Assembly (NCBI GenBank): GCA_964541595.1
Contig: CAZIRO010000001.1
Span: 1 to 46,189, forward strand
Direction: 5' to 3'
Length of the DNA stretch: 46,189 nucleotides
From: CAZIRO01 sp964541595
GTDB taxonomy: Bacteria; Acidobacteriota; HRBIN11
Both the position numbers and the translations under genes were made by a program. Shown here one piece after another: positions 1-6,820 of the stretch. The notes beneath the pieces are model-generated. The model searched no databases. It had not been told where the DNA came from and saw only the letters and a list, made by a program, of their open reading frames with translations. Every line of letters starts with the position of its first letter. Within the stretch, counting starts at the first letter, position 1.

Positions 1-2
1 AA

Positions 3-2843
3 CGTCCGCCGAATGGGAAAGGTTTTGCACTAAAACATTGCCCTCTGCGTGAGAACCACCGGCACGGGGATCGCAATCCTTCTTTGTCGGTGCTATATAA
101 GGATGACCAGATTGTTGCCGTGCGGTGTTTCGCGGGATGCGATCGTGACGAGGTTCGGAAGGCGTTGGGGTTAGAGAAAAAATGCAGAAAAAAATTTACG
201 ACCGAGATTGCCCAACAGTCGGTTCCCACAGACCCTGTTTCCTGGATTGCTTTCTACTGCGATCTCGATCCGGCCTGGGTGGCCAGGGAAGCAATCGAAT
301 ATGGCCTCCAACTCATTGAAGATGAAAATGTGCCAGCGGTCGCCTTCACATGGCACGGTGTTGATGCCCGCAAAATCCGTCGGTGGCCTAAAAACTTTCG
401 ATGGGAAGGCTCTTTGCGTCCAGCGGTCTGGCCGCATCCTGAGGTTATTCGCGCAAGATTCCCCGACCACGATTGGCTTGTGATCACCGAAGGCGAATTT
501 GACACCTTAATTTTGCTTTATATGGGTGTGCCCGCAATCAGTACCACCAAGGGCGCTAACAGTAGCGTTTCGGGTCTCGGCTTGGAATTGAAACGCCTGG
601 GATTTAATAGGACTTTGATCGTTCCAGACAATGACGACGCTGGGCGTCGGTTTGCGAAACAAGCGGCAAAAGCGTTACAGGGCGAAAATTTAAAAGTTGT
701 AGTCGGCGACGTATGCCAACTGGGTCTTGGAAGTGCTATCACCGGGGAGAACGATCTCAGAGACGTTTGGATTGGACGTACAGACGTCGATGAGGATGAT
801 ATCCACCTGGCCTGTATTAGCGCGTTAAATGAGAGTGAGGAAAGCGCCGAAGACGTTGAAGTCGTTGATCTTGCTGACCTGCTGAAACAACCATCTACGC
901 CTATTCAGTGGTTGTTTAAAGATTTACTGCCCCTGGGCGGTTGCTACCTCCTCTTTGGACGGGCGAAGTCCGGGAAGTCATTCCTCACCCTCGACCTTCT
1001 TGAGTCTTTCCTGACAGGTTCCGCTGCCCTGGGCGTCTTTCCCAAGAAAGCAAACGGTCGAATGCTTATGCTGCCGCTCGAGGATGGCACAGAGAGGTTC
1101 AAGCGCCGCGTTCACGCCAGAAACCTGAATGTTGAAAGTGGTAAAGTATTGGTGCGCTTCGTGCCTCCGCAAGATATATTGCATTTCATTGAAACGACAG
1201 TTCACCGCTTCCCGGATATCAAATGCATCGTTATTGACACGCTCCCTGCGTTAATGCGGGAAGTCAAGTCTCTAAGGGACGTCTTCCAGCAGGACTATGA
1301 TCGCCTAAAAGGTCTGAACGACATGGCGCAGCGGTTGAGCATCACTATATTAATTATTGCTCACAAAAGGAAATCTTCCGCCGCTGATCCAGCGGATGAG
1401 ATCGCTGGTTCGGGGGGACTTCTGGCTGCGGTCGATGGGATTCTCATTCTCGACAGGAAGCGCGGGGAGGATTTTGCCGTACTGCACCGCTACATTCGGG
1501 ATGCAAAAGATGCGAAATTCGGCCTTCTTTTTAGGAGTCTCAAATGGCGATGTATTGGAGATGACGAAGTGGTTAAGAGCGAATACACAAAAGACAAAGT
1601 TGTGCGGATACTGATCAGGGAGGCGCCAGATGCCCTAACGCCCGATAATATTTTCAAAGAGTTGCGCAATGAAGGGGTAAAAATATCAGAGCGCCAATTG
1701 TATCGAGTCCTGAAAGACTTGGTTGATGAAGGGCGCATCGAAAGGCCCAAAAAAGGCCTTTACAGAATTAAGATAGAAATCCCCGGACCTGGCGGTGATG
1801 ACGATGACAATGACGGTGGCGGTGACGGCAGCGGGGGTACCCACGAGAACCCGGAAAATGATGGCCAAGATGTCAGTTTCGTACACCGGGATCACATTTC
1901 TTCTTACGTAGATAAGGACCTCCGTAGTGACGTAGAAACTGACATCACCCCCCCTAAAAAGGTGACATCGGCACTGACATCGGAAAACCGGGAAATGTCA
2001 GTTTCTGAGTTTTGCTTACGGGGATGGGAAACTCCGGGCAACTCTAAACTGACATCACCGCAAAAAGCAAGCACTGATGCGGAACAACGGGGTAGTGTCA
2101 CCGCGAACTCCCGCATCAGTACTGAAAAAGTTGGAGAAAGTGACATTTCCCAGAATTCCATGTCACCTTCGACGTCAGTACGAATGTCAGTTCGAATGTC
2201 AGTTCGAAATTCCTCATCAGGTAAGGAAAAAACTGTTGTTACTGACATTCTGACATCAAACGACGGGGACGACGATCCGGAATACGATCGAAATCGTAAA
2301 GGCGGACGGATAATCAGATTCCGGAACAATGCCACCATCGGTCCGGATGGTGAGGTGGTACCCATTGACCCACCCGATGACCTATCGGATCAGGCCCGGT
2401 CCGATCCGGACGTTCAACCGGAACCACCAGACCCCGAACCAACCGAACCCCGGTCCGAAAGTTGTCCGAGATGCGGAAGCGTTAACACGCGGAAATTCGG
2501 TCGTAGCAGGGGCAAGCAAAGATACCAGTGTCGAGACTGCAAACGCACGTGGACGTCAACACGTACTGATCAACACGGATCAACACACGCGGATCAACAC
2601 ACGTGTGTTGATCCCCCGAATGATCAACACGCGGGGATCAACACCAACGATCAACACACGGGGATCAACACCGATCAACACAAGGTCGATCAACACGACG
2701 ACGGTCTGTGTGATAACTTGAAACGCTCTACCCCGGACGGTCGCTGTCCGGAGTGTGGTCATCTGGTCGAGTCCTTTTTCGGTACATCAATGGTCGTGTG
2801 TAGAAACTGTGGCTGGGTGGGGGTTGCCAATAAAAAACCGTGA
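3..2843 (+). CDS. Primase/helicase-like replication protein of a mobile element (5' end outside window)
   Basis: The frame is open to the window edge, so the true start lies upstream. Before the first possible start (TTG at 84) the frame already encodes half of a CHC2-type zinc finger: Cys at 39, His at 57 and 63, then DRNPSLSV, completed by CFAGC at 126-140. A Toprim domain follows (TEGEFD at 486-503, PDNDDAG at 624-644). Next is a RecA/DnaB-like ATPase with Walker A GRAKSGKS (957-980) and Walker B CIVIDT (1224-1241), and a winged helix at about 1590-1772. The last 350 codons are a low-complexity acidic linker with two zinc ribbons, one resembling the IS1 InsA type (CPRCG at 2463) and one starting CPECG at 2745. 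The order zinc finger-Toprim-RepA-like ATPase is that of plasmid, phage and satellite primase-helicases. Two DNA repeat arrays lie inside the 3' half. The coding DNA is more A+T-rich than the chromosome to the right. Confidence 0.85.
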   Translation, partial: RPPNGKGFALKHCPLRENHRHGDRNPSLSVLYKDDQIVAVRCFAGCDRDEVRKALGLEKKCRKKFTTEIAQQSVPTDPVSWIAFYCDLDPAWVAREAIEYGLQLIEDENVPAVAFTWHGVDARKIRRWPKNFRWEGSLRPAVWPHPEVIRARFPDHDWLVITEGEFDTLILLYMGVPAISTTKGANSSVSGLGLELKRLGFNRTLIVPDNDDAGRRFAKQAAKALQGENLKVVVGDVCQLGLGSAITGENDLRDVWIGRTDVDEDDIHLACISALNESEESAEDVEVVDLADLLKQPSTPIQWLFKDLLPLGGCYLLFGRAKSGKSFLTLDLLESFLTGSAALGVFPKKANGRMLMLPLEDGTERFKRRVHARNLNVESGKVLVRFVPPQDILHFIETTVHRFPDIKCIVIDTLPALMREVKSLRDVFQQDYDRLKGLNDMAQRLSITILIIAHKRKSSAADPADEIAGSGGLLAAVDGILILDRKRGEDFAVLHRYIRDAKDAKFGLLFRSLKWRCIGDDEVVKSEYTKDKVVRILIREAPDALTPDNIFKELRNEGVKISERQLYRVLKDLVDEGRIERPKKGLYRIKIEIPGPGGDDDDNDGGGDGSGGTHENPENDGQDVSFVHRDHISSYVDKDLRSDVETDITPPKKVTSALTSENREMSVSEFCLRGWETPGNSKLTSPQKASTDAEQRGSVTANSRISTEKVGESDISQNSMSPSTSVRMSVRMSVRNSSSGKEKTVVTDILTSNDGDDDPEYDRNRKGGRIIRFRNNATIGPDGEVVPIDPPDDLSDQARSDPDVQPEPPDPEPTEPRSESCPRCGSVNTRKFGRSRGKQRYQCRDCKRTWTSTRTDQHGSTHADQHTCVDPPNDQHAGINTNDQHTGINTDQHKVDQHDDGLCDNLKRSTPDGRCPECGHLVESFFGTSMVVCRNCGWVGVANKKP
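1869..2257. repeat. TGACAT/ATGTCA repeat cluster inside the primase gene
   Basis: Roughly fourteen TGACA or TGTCA cores lie in 390 bp, in both orientations, with consensus AACTGACAT or its complement. GATGTCAGTTTC (1869-1880) and GAAACTGACATC (1935-1946) form a perfect 12-bp inverted pair. CGAATGTCAGTT is tandemly duplicated at 2181-2204. The core falls in different codon phases (ETDI, KLTS, MSVS, DVSF), so the conservation is not of one peptide. This resembles binding sites for a replication initiator or regulator. Confidence 0.8.
2568..2696. repeat. GATCAACAC repeat array inside the primase gene
   Basis: Nine direct copies of GATCAACAC start at 2568, 2578, 2592, 2622, 2636, 2649, 2663, 2673 and 2688, and one inverted copy lies at 2605-2613. 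The copies at 2592 and 2605 together form a perfect 22-bp palindrome (2592-2613). The copies are read in all three frames as DQH, GSTH and GINT, so the repeat exists at DNA level. Spacing is 10-17 bp for most neighbours, roughly 1-1.5 helical turns, as in iteron arrays. Confidence 0.85.
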
Positions 2844-2856
2844 TGGAGGTCGGACC

Positions 2857-3162
2857 ATGCCCAGATTGAGAACTTTTAGCACTTCCTGTCGAAAACTGGG
2901 TATAGATTGCCCCGCCGGTCAGGCGAGATTGCTGGCGCAGTTAGTAACAGAAAAACCCATCGGAACAAACTTGTTGTGCGGTTTTTGCGGACAACCGATA
3001 GGGTGGCGGTGGATTGATGCGGATGGTGAAAGGCTGACGATAGCGTGTCCGTTCTGTGAGTTAATCGTTTCCGGATACTTTTTCGTTCTGACGAGGTATG
3101 TGGCTGCATCAAAATCGGTAGAAAACTGGCTAAAAAGAACGGTGAAAGGCGACCAACCATGA
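2857..3162 (+). CDS. Small zinc-ribbon protein of the primase operon
   Basis: This 101-residue protein starts at ATG 2857, chosen because GGAGG (2845-2849) sits 7 bp upstream and because the in-frame sequence before it only overlaps the primase gene. It has two CxxC knuckles, CGFC near residue 47 and CPFC near residue 71, spaced as in a small zinc ribbon, then a hydrophobic stretch (SGYFFVLTRYVAA). Its stop overlaps the next start as ATGA, so the two are probably translationally coupled. I do not recognise the family. The zinc ribbon suggests nucleic-acid or protein binding in the mobile element, but no function can be assigned. Confidence 0.7.
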   Translation: MPRLRTFSTSCRKLGIDCPAGQARLLAQLVTEKPIGTNLLCGFCGQPIGWRWIDADGERLTIACPFCELIVSGYFFVLTRYVAASKSVENWLKRTVKGDQP

Positions 3163-3593
3163 AACCCAGAGGACCTACTTTCATGGATTTGTTCCAAAAA
3201 ATATTTGACATGCAGGATTCACCCAGGTGGATGAATGCATCCAGACTGCTACTGAATCTTGTTATCCGGAGTTTTCTCGTGTCTGCTGCGGATGAATTGT
3301 TCCGATGTTACTGTCCAGTATGTCCCAAACGGTTACACCGCACGATGGTGATTCGGGAAATCTCCATCCGCAGGATGGCAGTTACGCTGGAATGTGTGAC
3401 CTGCGGAACAAGGATTAATTTGCAGGCGTATTATCTGGTTCATATGCCATTGACCGAGACCAGTGTGTCGGCTATCGAAAAATGGTTGTTAACCTTCCGT
3501 GATAAGTACTACATTGCACTGCAGAAACAATTCAGTCAACTTCAGGATTTAGAAACTGATGATGGAATAAAATCTCTGATGATGGAGGGATGA
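3159..3593 (+). CDS. Small zinc-ribbon protein of the primase operon
   Basis: This 144-residue protein starts in an ATGA overlap with the preceding gene. It carries CPVC near residue 52 and CVTC near residue 79, a second zinc-ribbon arrangement like that of its upstream neighbour but with no obvious overall similarity. The rest is predicted helical, with LLLNLVIRSFLVSAADELF before the first knuckle and a charged C-terminal helix. The next gene begins in another ATGA overlap, so four genes form one tight transcription unit. The family is unknown to me. Membership of a mobile-element replication operon is inferred from position. Confidence 0.7.
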   Translation: MKPRGPTFMDLFQKIFDMQDSPRWMNASRLLLNLVIRSFLVSAADELFRCYCPVCPKRLHRTMVIREISIRRMAVTLECVTCGTRINLQAYYLVHMPLTETSVSAIEKWLLTFRDKYYIALQKQFSQLQDLETDDGIKSLMMEG

Positions 3594-3943
3594 CGATGGC
3601 GGTAAAAGAAACCCACAATGTGATTTGTGATCACGTCCCGCAACTGCTGAATCAGGTTGGGGACATCGTGACCAGAATTAACACCCGGTTGCAGGGGATG
3701 GAGATTGCTCCACTTCACAAACTCCCTTCCAGTCTCAAGATCATCGTAATGTGGAACTACCGCACCGGCGGACTTGGGATTCGGGTGGCGGATAGAAGTG
3801 AACCCGTCAGCGTACGTCTCGTTCCGGACGTTGTGGCGATTTCCCTGACGCGAAAGGAACTCGATGGTCGTGACCCAGCCGTGGTGGTGAAAGAGAAACT
3901 CCGCCGAGCACTGGAGGGGATATGCCGGGTGGAGACGTTTTGA
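3590..3943 (+). CDS. Hypothetical protein, last gene of the primase operon
   Basis: The protein has 117 residues if it starts at ATG 3590 (ATGA overlap) and 115 if it starts at ATG 3596. GGAGG at 3585-3589 is closer to ideal spacing for the second ATG. It is a small mixed alpha/beta protein with no cysteine motif. The N-terminal half is helical (LLNQVGDIVTRINTRLQ), the middle is strand-rich (LKIIVMWNYRTGGLGIRV), and the C-terminus has a helix followed by RRALEGICRVETF. No family is recognised. Two hairpins follow within 180 bp, consistent with the end of the operon. Confidence 0.65.
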   Translation: MTMAVKETHNVICDHVPQLLNQVGDIVTRINTRLQGMEIAPLHKLPSSLKIIVMWNYRTGGLGIRVADRSEPVSVRLVPDVVAISLTRKELDGRDPAVVVKEKLRRALEGICRVETF

Positions 3944-3953
3944 GTCCGTAAAC

Positions 3954-3981
3954 GGGGAACATCATCACGGTGGTGTTCCCC
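3954..3981 (+). terminator. Hairpin after the primase operon
   Basis: An 11-bp stem with one G-T wobble pairs GGGGAACATCA with TGGTGTTCCCC around a 6-nt loop, 10 bp after the last stop codon of the operon. There is no T run directly after it, so intrinsic termination is uncertain. Confidence 0.5.
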
Positions 3982-4077
3982 ATGTATCCATATTTTAGTT
4001 GAAATTTCGTTGCACTGGTTGTAATTTATAACCGTCCGGATCCATCGCAGGAAGCCCACTAACGGACAGAACGAACG

Positions 4078-4118
4078 GGTGAAGGGTCAGGGTACGTACC
4101 CCCTGACCTTCACCTTTT
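4078..4118 (+). terminator. Rho-independent terminator
   Basis: A stem of about 14 bp with one bulged G pairs GGTGAAGGGTCAGGG with CCCCTGACCTTCACC around a short loop and is followed directly by TTTT on the plus strand. It is well placed to end transcription of the primase operon. Confidence 0.75.
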
Positions 4119-4166
4119 CCCGCTGTCAAAAATCCCCAAAATCCCGCTGAAATCCCGGCAAAAACA

Positions 4167-4247
4167 CCGATAACCCCCTGCGGATACCCGTTAACGTCTG
4201 GTAAAATCACCGGAAACCGGGTAATCCCCGGCGTAACGGGTTATCGG
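4167..4247. other. Nested inverted repeats, possible structured RNA or single-strand DNA signal
   Basis: The outer arms CCGATAACCC (4167-4176) and GGGTTATCGG (4238-4247) are perfect complements. Just inside them ACCCGTTAACG (4186) pairs with CGTAACGGGT (4232), and a central CCGGAAACCGGG..CCCCGG can fold further. The nesting over 81 bp in non-coding DNA argues for a folded RNA or DNA element. Confidence 0.45.
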
Positions 4248-4420
4248 TTTCCGCCGTGTGGGTCCATACCCATATAGGATATCTGTACTTCTACCCGATG
4301 TACCGGAAATCCGCTTCTATCTTAGTGATTCATGAAAGTGGAATTCCCTGGCGTAATAGGTGGATAAAATAAATGGTACCAGTTCCCTGTTCCCATCATG
4401 TTATCATACACCAAAAAGTG

Positions 4421-4526
4421 GTCATTTTATGAGACATACCGAATGCACCGAAATCCTTCATTATTCCGTGTGTTCCTGCCGTGTGGAATCAGTGTTGTTT
4501 GGATAAAACGGGTCGGTTTATGAGAC
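4421..4526 (+). repeat. Direct repeat pair GTC(AT/GG)TTTATGAGAC
   Basis: Two 15-bp copies with two mismatches lie at 4421-4435 and 4512-4526, 91 bp apart, in non-coding DNA. Their function is unknown, and chance cannot be excluded for a single pair. Confidence 0.35.
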
Positions 4527-4854
4527 GCCGGGGGATTCAGTATGGGATAGCGAATAGAAATGCTTTTTTACTAAAGAATTAGTTGTATCGAAACCGTTTA
4601 CCGGGGATGGCTGTTTAAAACTTTCCGGATGTTCAAAATTTGTGGACTGCACGGTATAAGGGGGGTACCAGCGCACGGGATGGTGATCCCGGTAGCCGGT
4701 ATGAAAATCTAAGGTTCCAGCGGCATACGGAAAGAAACTTCCGCAGGGTGGTGACGTGGAAAGTAGACAACGGGTGACCGGATGGATAGGTGAATGGATA
4801 CATGGGGACACTACCGGTACATCACGATCCGGATGTATCCCTTCCCCGGTACTT

Positions 4855-4882
4855 ACCATCCGGACACCACCATCCGGACACC
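4855..4882 (+). repeat. 14-bp perfect tandem repeat ACCATCCGGACACC
   Basis: Two adjacent identical 14-bp units lie at 4855-4868 and 4869-4882. They sit within a segment (4830-5025) that holds several further TCCGG motifs, including a near-repeat CGTTTTTGTCCGGAACC (4969) and CGTTTTGTCCGGAAACC (5008). The arrangement is iteron-like. Confidence 0.5.
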
Positions 4883-5169
4883 CGTGGTCCGGTCACTGTG
4901 TCATCGAAAACGTGCACAGAGAGCGCGTCAGAGAGCGTTTCAGGGTTCCGGATGGGTAAAGATACGTTTTTGTCCGGAACCCGTTCCGTGGGCGCGTGTT
5001 ATGCAACGTTTTGTCCGGAAACCAGTCTAAAGTACGAAAACAAACGCGCACAACGGATCTGACGACAGATAGGATACGGGGATAGGACCATCACCGGGTA
5101 TATCTCGTAGTGATAAATGGAAGAATCCTCCTAAGCCATATGTGCTACATCAACTGTACGGTTGTCTCG

Positions 5170-5529
5170 TTACTTCTTCTCTTTACTCTGAGTTTCAATT
5201 AATCGTTGGATAAACGCACGCGTCACATCTTCACTCTCATAGTTACGAATTACCTGAAGATCTGCACCGCAAAACCGACACCGGATTGCTTCCGCACGGA
5301 TCAGTTCCGCACAATAGGGACATTTCTTCATCGTCCCGGAACGAATTGCCTGAAGTTCTTTTGCCTCTTTTGTCGCTGGTGTTAAGAGAGCAGCCAGAAA
5401 TCCTAAAGGACCAAAGAGTAGGCCGATCACAAACCACGCACCGTACTCCCTCCCCTTTTCACGAGCGATATTCGCTGAAAGCCATCCAAAGAATAGACCC
5501 CCAAATAGAATACAGAGAAAGGCTTCCAT
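5170..5529 (-). CDS. Small membrane protein with C-terminal zinc ribbon
   Basis: This 119-residue protein has a GAGGAG ribosome site upstream of ATG 5529. There are two hydrophobic segments (residues about 3-22 and 30-50) with a short charged loop between them. After these comes a cytoplasmic double-CxxC ribbon, CPYC near residue 70 and CRFC near residue 84, of the common kind with AELIRAEAIRCRFCGADL. Such proteins are widespread and uncharacterised. Its A+T-richer DNA and its place between the gene-free stretch and the tRNA suggest it may still belong to the integrated element. Confidence 0.7.
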   Translation of the reverse strand: MEAFLCILFGGLFFGWLSANIAREKGREYGAWFVIGLLFGPLGFLAALLTPATKEAKELQAIRSGTMKKCPYCAELIRAEAIRCRFCGADLQVIRNYESEDVTRAFIQRLIETQSKEKK

Positions 5530-5642
5530 GAATTTTCTCCTCTGTTAACAGAAAAACATACCAATCACCCAGAATACTGTCAAGCGAATTTCGGTTTACA
5601 CCCATATGGAACCCACACAGAAACACACATCACCCGTATCCA

Positions 5643-5726
5643 ACTCTGCCAATTCTGCCAAATTCCGGGTACATATCGCAGACATACGATAGACATTACT
5701 CTGCCAAGTCTGCCAAAATTTTCCGG
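5643..5726 (+). repeat. Direct repeats CTCTGCCAAnTCTGCCAAA near tRNA-Arg
   Basis: Two copies, 5643-5668 and 5698-5726, each contain ACTCTGCCAA, a second TCTGCCAAA and a trailing TTCCGG. They lie 106-190 bp from the tRNA 3' end on the side of the presumed mobile element, where integrase arm sites often occur. That role is inference. The rest of 5530-5831 shows no gene. Confidence 0.5.
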
Positions 5727-5831
5727 TTTTAGAGACAGAATTATCCAATTATCACATTTTAGTTTGAGTTGATTACCACATTTGAATGCATGGAATTGCG
5801 TGATTTGACGCAGGTTTCTGGTGGGTTGCGG

Positions 5832-5908
5832 TGGTGCGCCTGGGGGGACTCGAACCCCCGACCCCGAGATTAGGAATCTCGTGCTCTATCCTGCTGAGCT
5901 ACAGGCGC
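5832..5908 (-). tRNA. tRNA-Arg (anticodon CCT)
   Basis: The reverse strand folds as a standard cloverleaf. The acceptor arm is GCGCCTG/CAGGCGC, the D arm has AGCTCAGC..GAGC, the anticodon stem CGAGA/TCTCG encloses the loop TTCCTAA, and the T arm has GGTTCGAGTCC. CCA is encoded. The anticodon CCT reads AGG. The 3' end faces the accessory DNA at lower coordinates, making this a candidate attachment site. Confidence 0.95.
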
Positions 5909-5961
5909 ATCGTATCGTCCGTTTGGTGGCCCTCCATTTTGGGCACGGCAGCGGTGGGCCC

Positions 5962-6507
5962 CTACTCATCCTCCCGGAACGTGATGACCGAATACACCGG
6001 CGCGACGGTCAAACGATGCCGTCCGTTCAGATCCACCAGTTCGATCAAAAACAAAAACGCAGTCACTTTCGCACCCGCACGCTGCACCAGTTCGGCAGCG
6101 GCCAGCGCCGTTCCGCCCGTGGCCAGGAGATCGTCCACGATGAGGACCTTCTGACCTGGGTCCAGTGCATCCTTATGCATCTCCAGGACGGCACTGCCGT
6201 ATTCCAGAGAATACGTCGTTTCGATCGTGTCCGCGGGCAGTTTGCCCTTCTTGCGCACGATGACGAGACCCGCTCCCTTTCGGTATGCGATCACGGCACC
6301 GAAAATGTATCCACGCGCTTCCACCGCCAGCACATGGTCAAAATCCAGTTCAGCCACCCTCGCCCACATCGCCTCCACGGCCTGACGGAACGCGGCACCG
6401 TCTTTCAGCAGGGTCGTGATATCGCGAAACCGAATGCCCTGCACCGGAAAATCCGGAATCGTCCGGATATAGCGTTTCAATTCTTCAGCAACGGTTTCCG
6501 TCTGCAT
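5962..6507 (-). CDS. apt: Adenine phosphoribosyltransferase
   Basis: Converts adenine and PRPP to AMP in purine salvage in the cytoplasm. The 181-residue protein starting at MQTETVAEEL matches the family's usual length. The PRPP-binding signature VLIVDDLLATGGT is intact, and the hallmark EARGYIFG and RKKGKLP segments are present. The longer in-frame extension upstream overlaps rpmE antisense to its frame and is not native. The start at 6507 has a purine-rich AGAGGGCAAGG upstream and lies 19 bp after the rpmE stop, so rpmE-apt is probably one operon. Confidence 0.95.
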   Translation of the reverse strand: MQTETVAEELKRYIRTIPDFPVQGIRFRDITTLLKDGAAFRQAVEAMWARVAELDFDHVLAVEARGYIFGAVIAYRKGAGLVIVRKKGKLPADTIETTYSLEYGSAVLEMHKDALDPGQKVLIVDDLLATGGTALAAAELVQRAGAKVTAFLFLIELVDLNGRHRLTVAPVYSVITFREDE

Positions 6508-6526
6508 CGGCCTTGCCCTCTTCCAC

Positions 6527-6754
6527 TTATTCGGCACCCTCCTTGTTTTCTCCCAGGTAATCTCCGTACTTTCTGCGGAACCGTTCGATCCGGCCTTCCG
6601 TATCGACGTACTTCTGCTGACCGGTAAAGAACGGATGGCACTGTGAACAGATCTCCACCCGCAAAACGGGTTTGGTCGCGCGTGTGGTAAACGTATTCCC
6701 GCACGCACAAATCACCTGGGCGATCACATACTCCGGATGAATTCCCTCTTTCAT
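6527..6754 (-). CDS. rpmE: 50S ribosomal protein L31
   Basis: This is a 75-residue protein of the large ribosomal subunit. The start MKEGIHPEY is typical of L31, and the zinc-binding CAC and CSQC motifs (residues about 16-18 and 36-39) mark it as the zinc-containing C+ form. GGAGTTGAGG precedes the ATG. A sigma70-like promoter lies 38-66 bp upstream. It is followed closely by apt. Confidence 0.97.
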   Translation of the reverse strand: MKEGIHPEYVIAQVICACGNTFTTRATKPVLRVEICSQCHPFFTGQQKYVDTEGRIERFRRKYGDYLGENKEGAE

Positions 6755-6791
6755 CGGACCTCAACTCCTCAAAACGGATTGTGGGGTATAT

Positions 6792-6820
6792 ATCTTAACC
6801 CCGAACGGCAGTTGTGACAA
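6792..6820 (-). promoter_or_regulatory. Probable sigma70-type promoter for rpmE-apt
   Basis: On the minus strand TTGTCA (6815-6820) and TAAGAT (6792-6797) are separated by exactly 17 bp. They match the -35 and -10 consensus at 5 and 4 of 6 positions and would give a leader of about 30 nt. Confidence 0.55.

Larger units (their letters stand above)
3944..5169. other. Gene-free, structured and repeat-rich 1.2-kb stretch
   Basis: No open frame here has a plausible ribosome site with a recognisable or well-composed product. The stretch holds two hairpins (3954, 4078), a nested inverted repeat (4167-4247), a loose direct repeat (4421/4512), a 14-bp tandem repeat (4855-4882) and about ten TCCGGA hexamers. 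It lies between the primase operon and the gene at 5170 and may contain origin, transfer or attachment sequences of the element, but nothing here proves which. Confidence 0.6.

Noticed and set aside
2568..2696. CRISPR array
   Set aside because: Units are 9 bp with 1-21-bp variable gaps, lie within a coding gene, and lack spacers of constant length or cas genes.
4756..5062. Three overlapping plus-strand frames of 67-90 codons in the gene-free stretch
   Set aside because: All three frames of the same DNA are open, which reflects repeat composition. None has a convincing ribosome site or a plausible protein.
3944..5169. Retron or group II intron
   Set aside because: No reverse transcriptase gene is present nearby, and the inverted repeats do not show the expected msr-msd or intron domain pattern.
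6508..6708. N-terminal extension of apt by 67 codons
   Set aside because: It overlaps rpmE in another frame, and the APRT family starts at about MQTETVAEEL.
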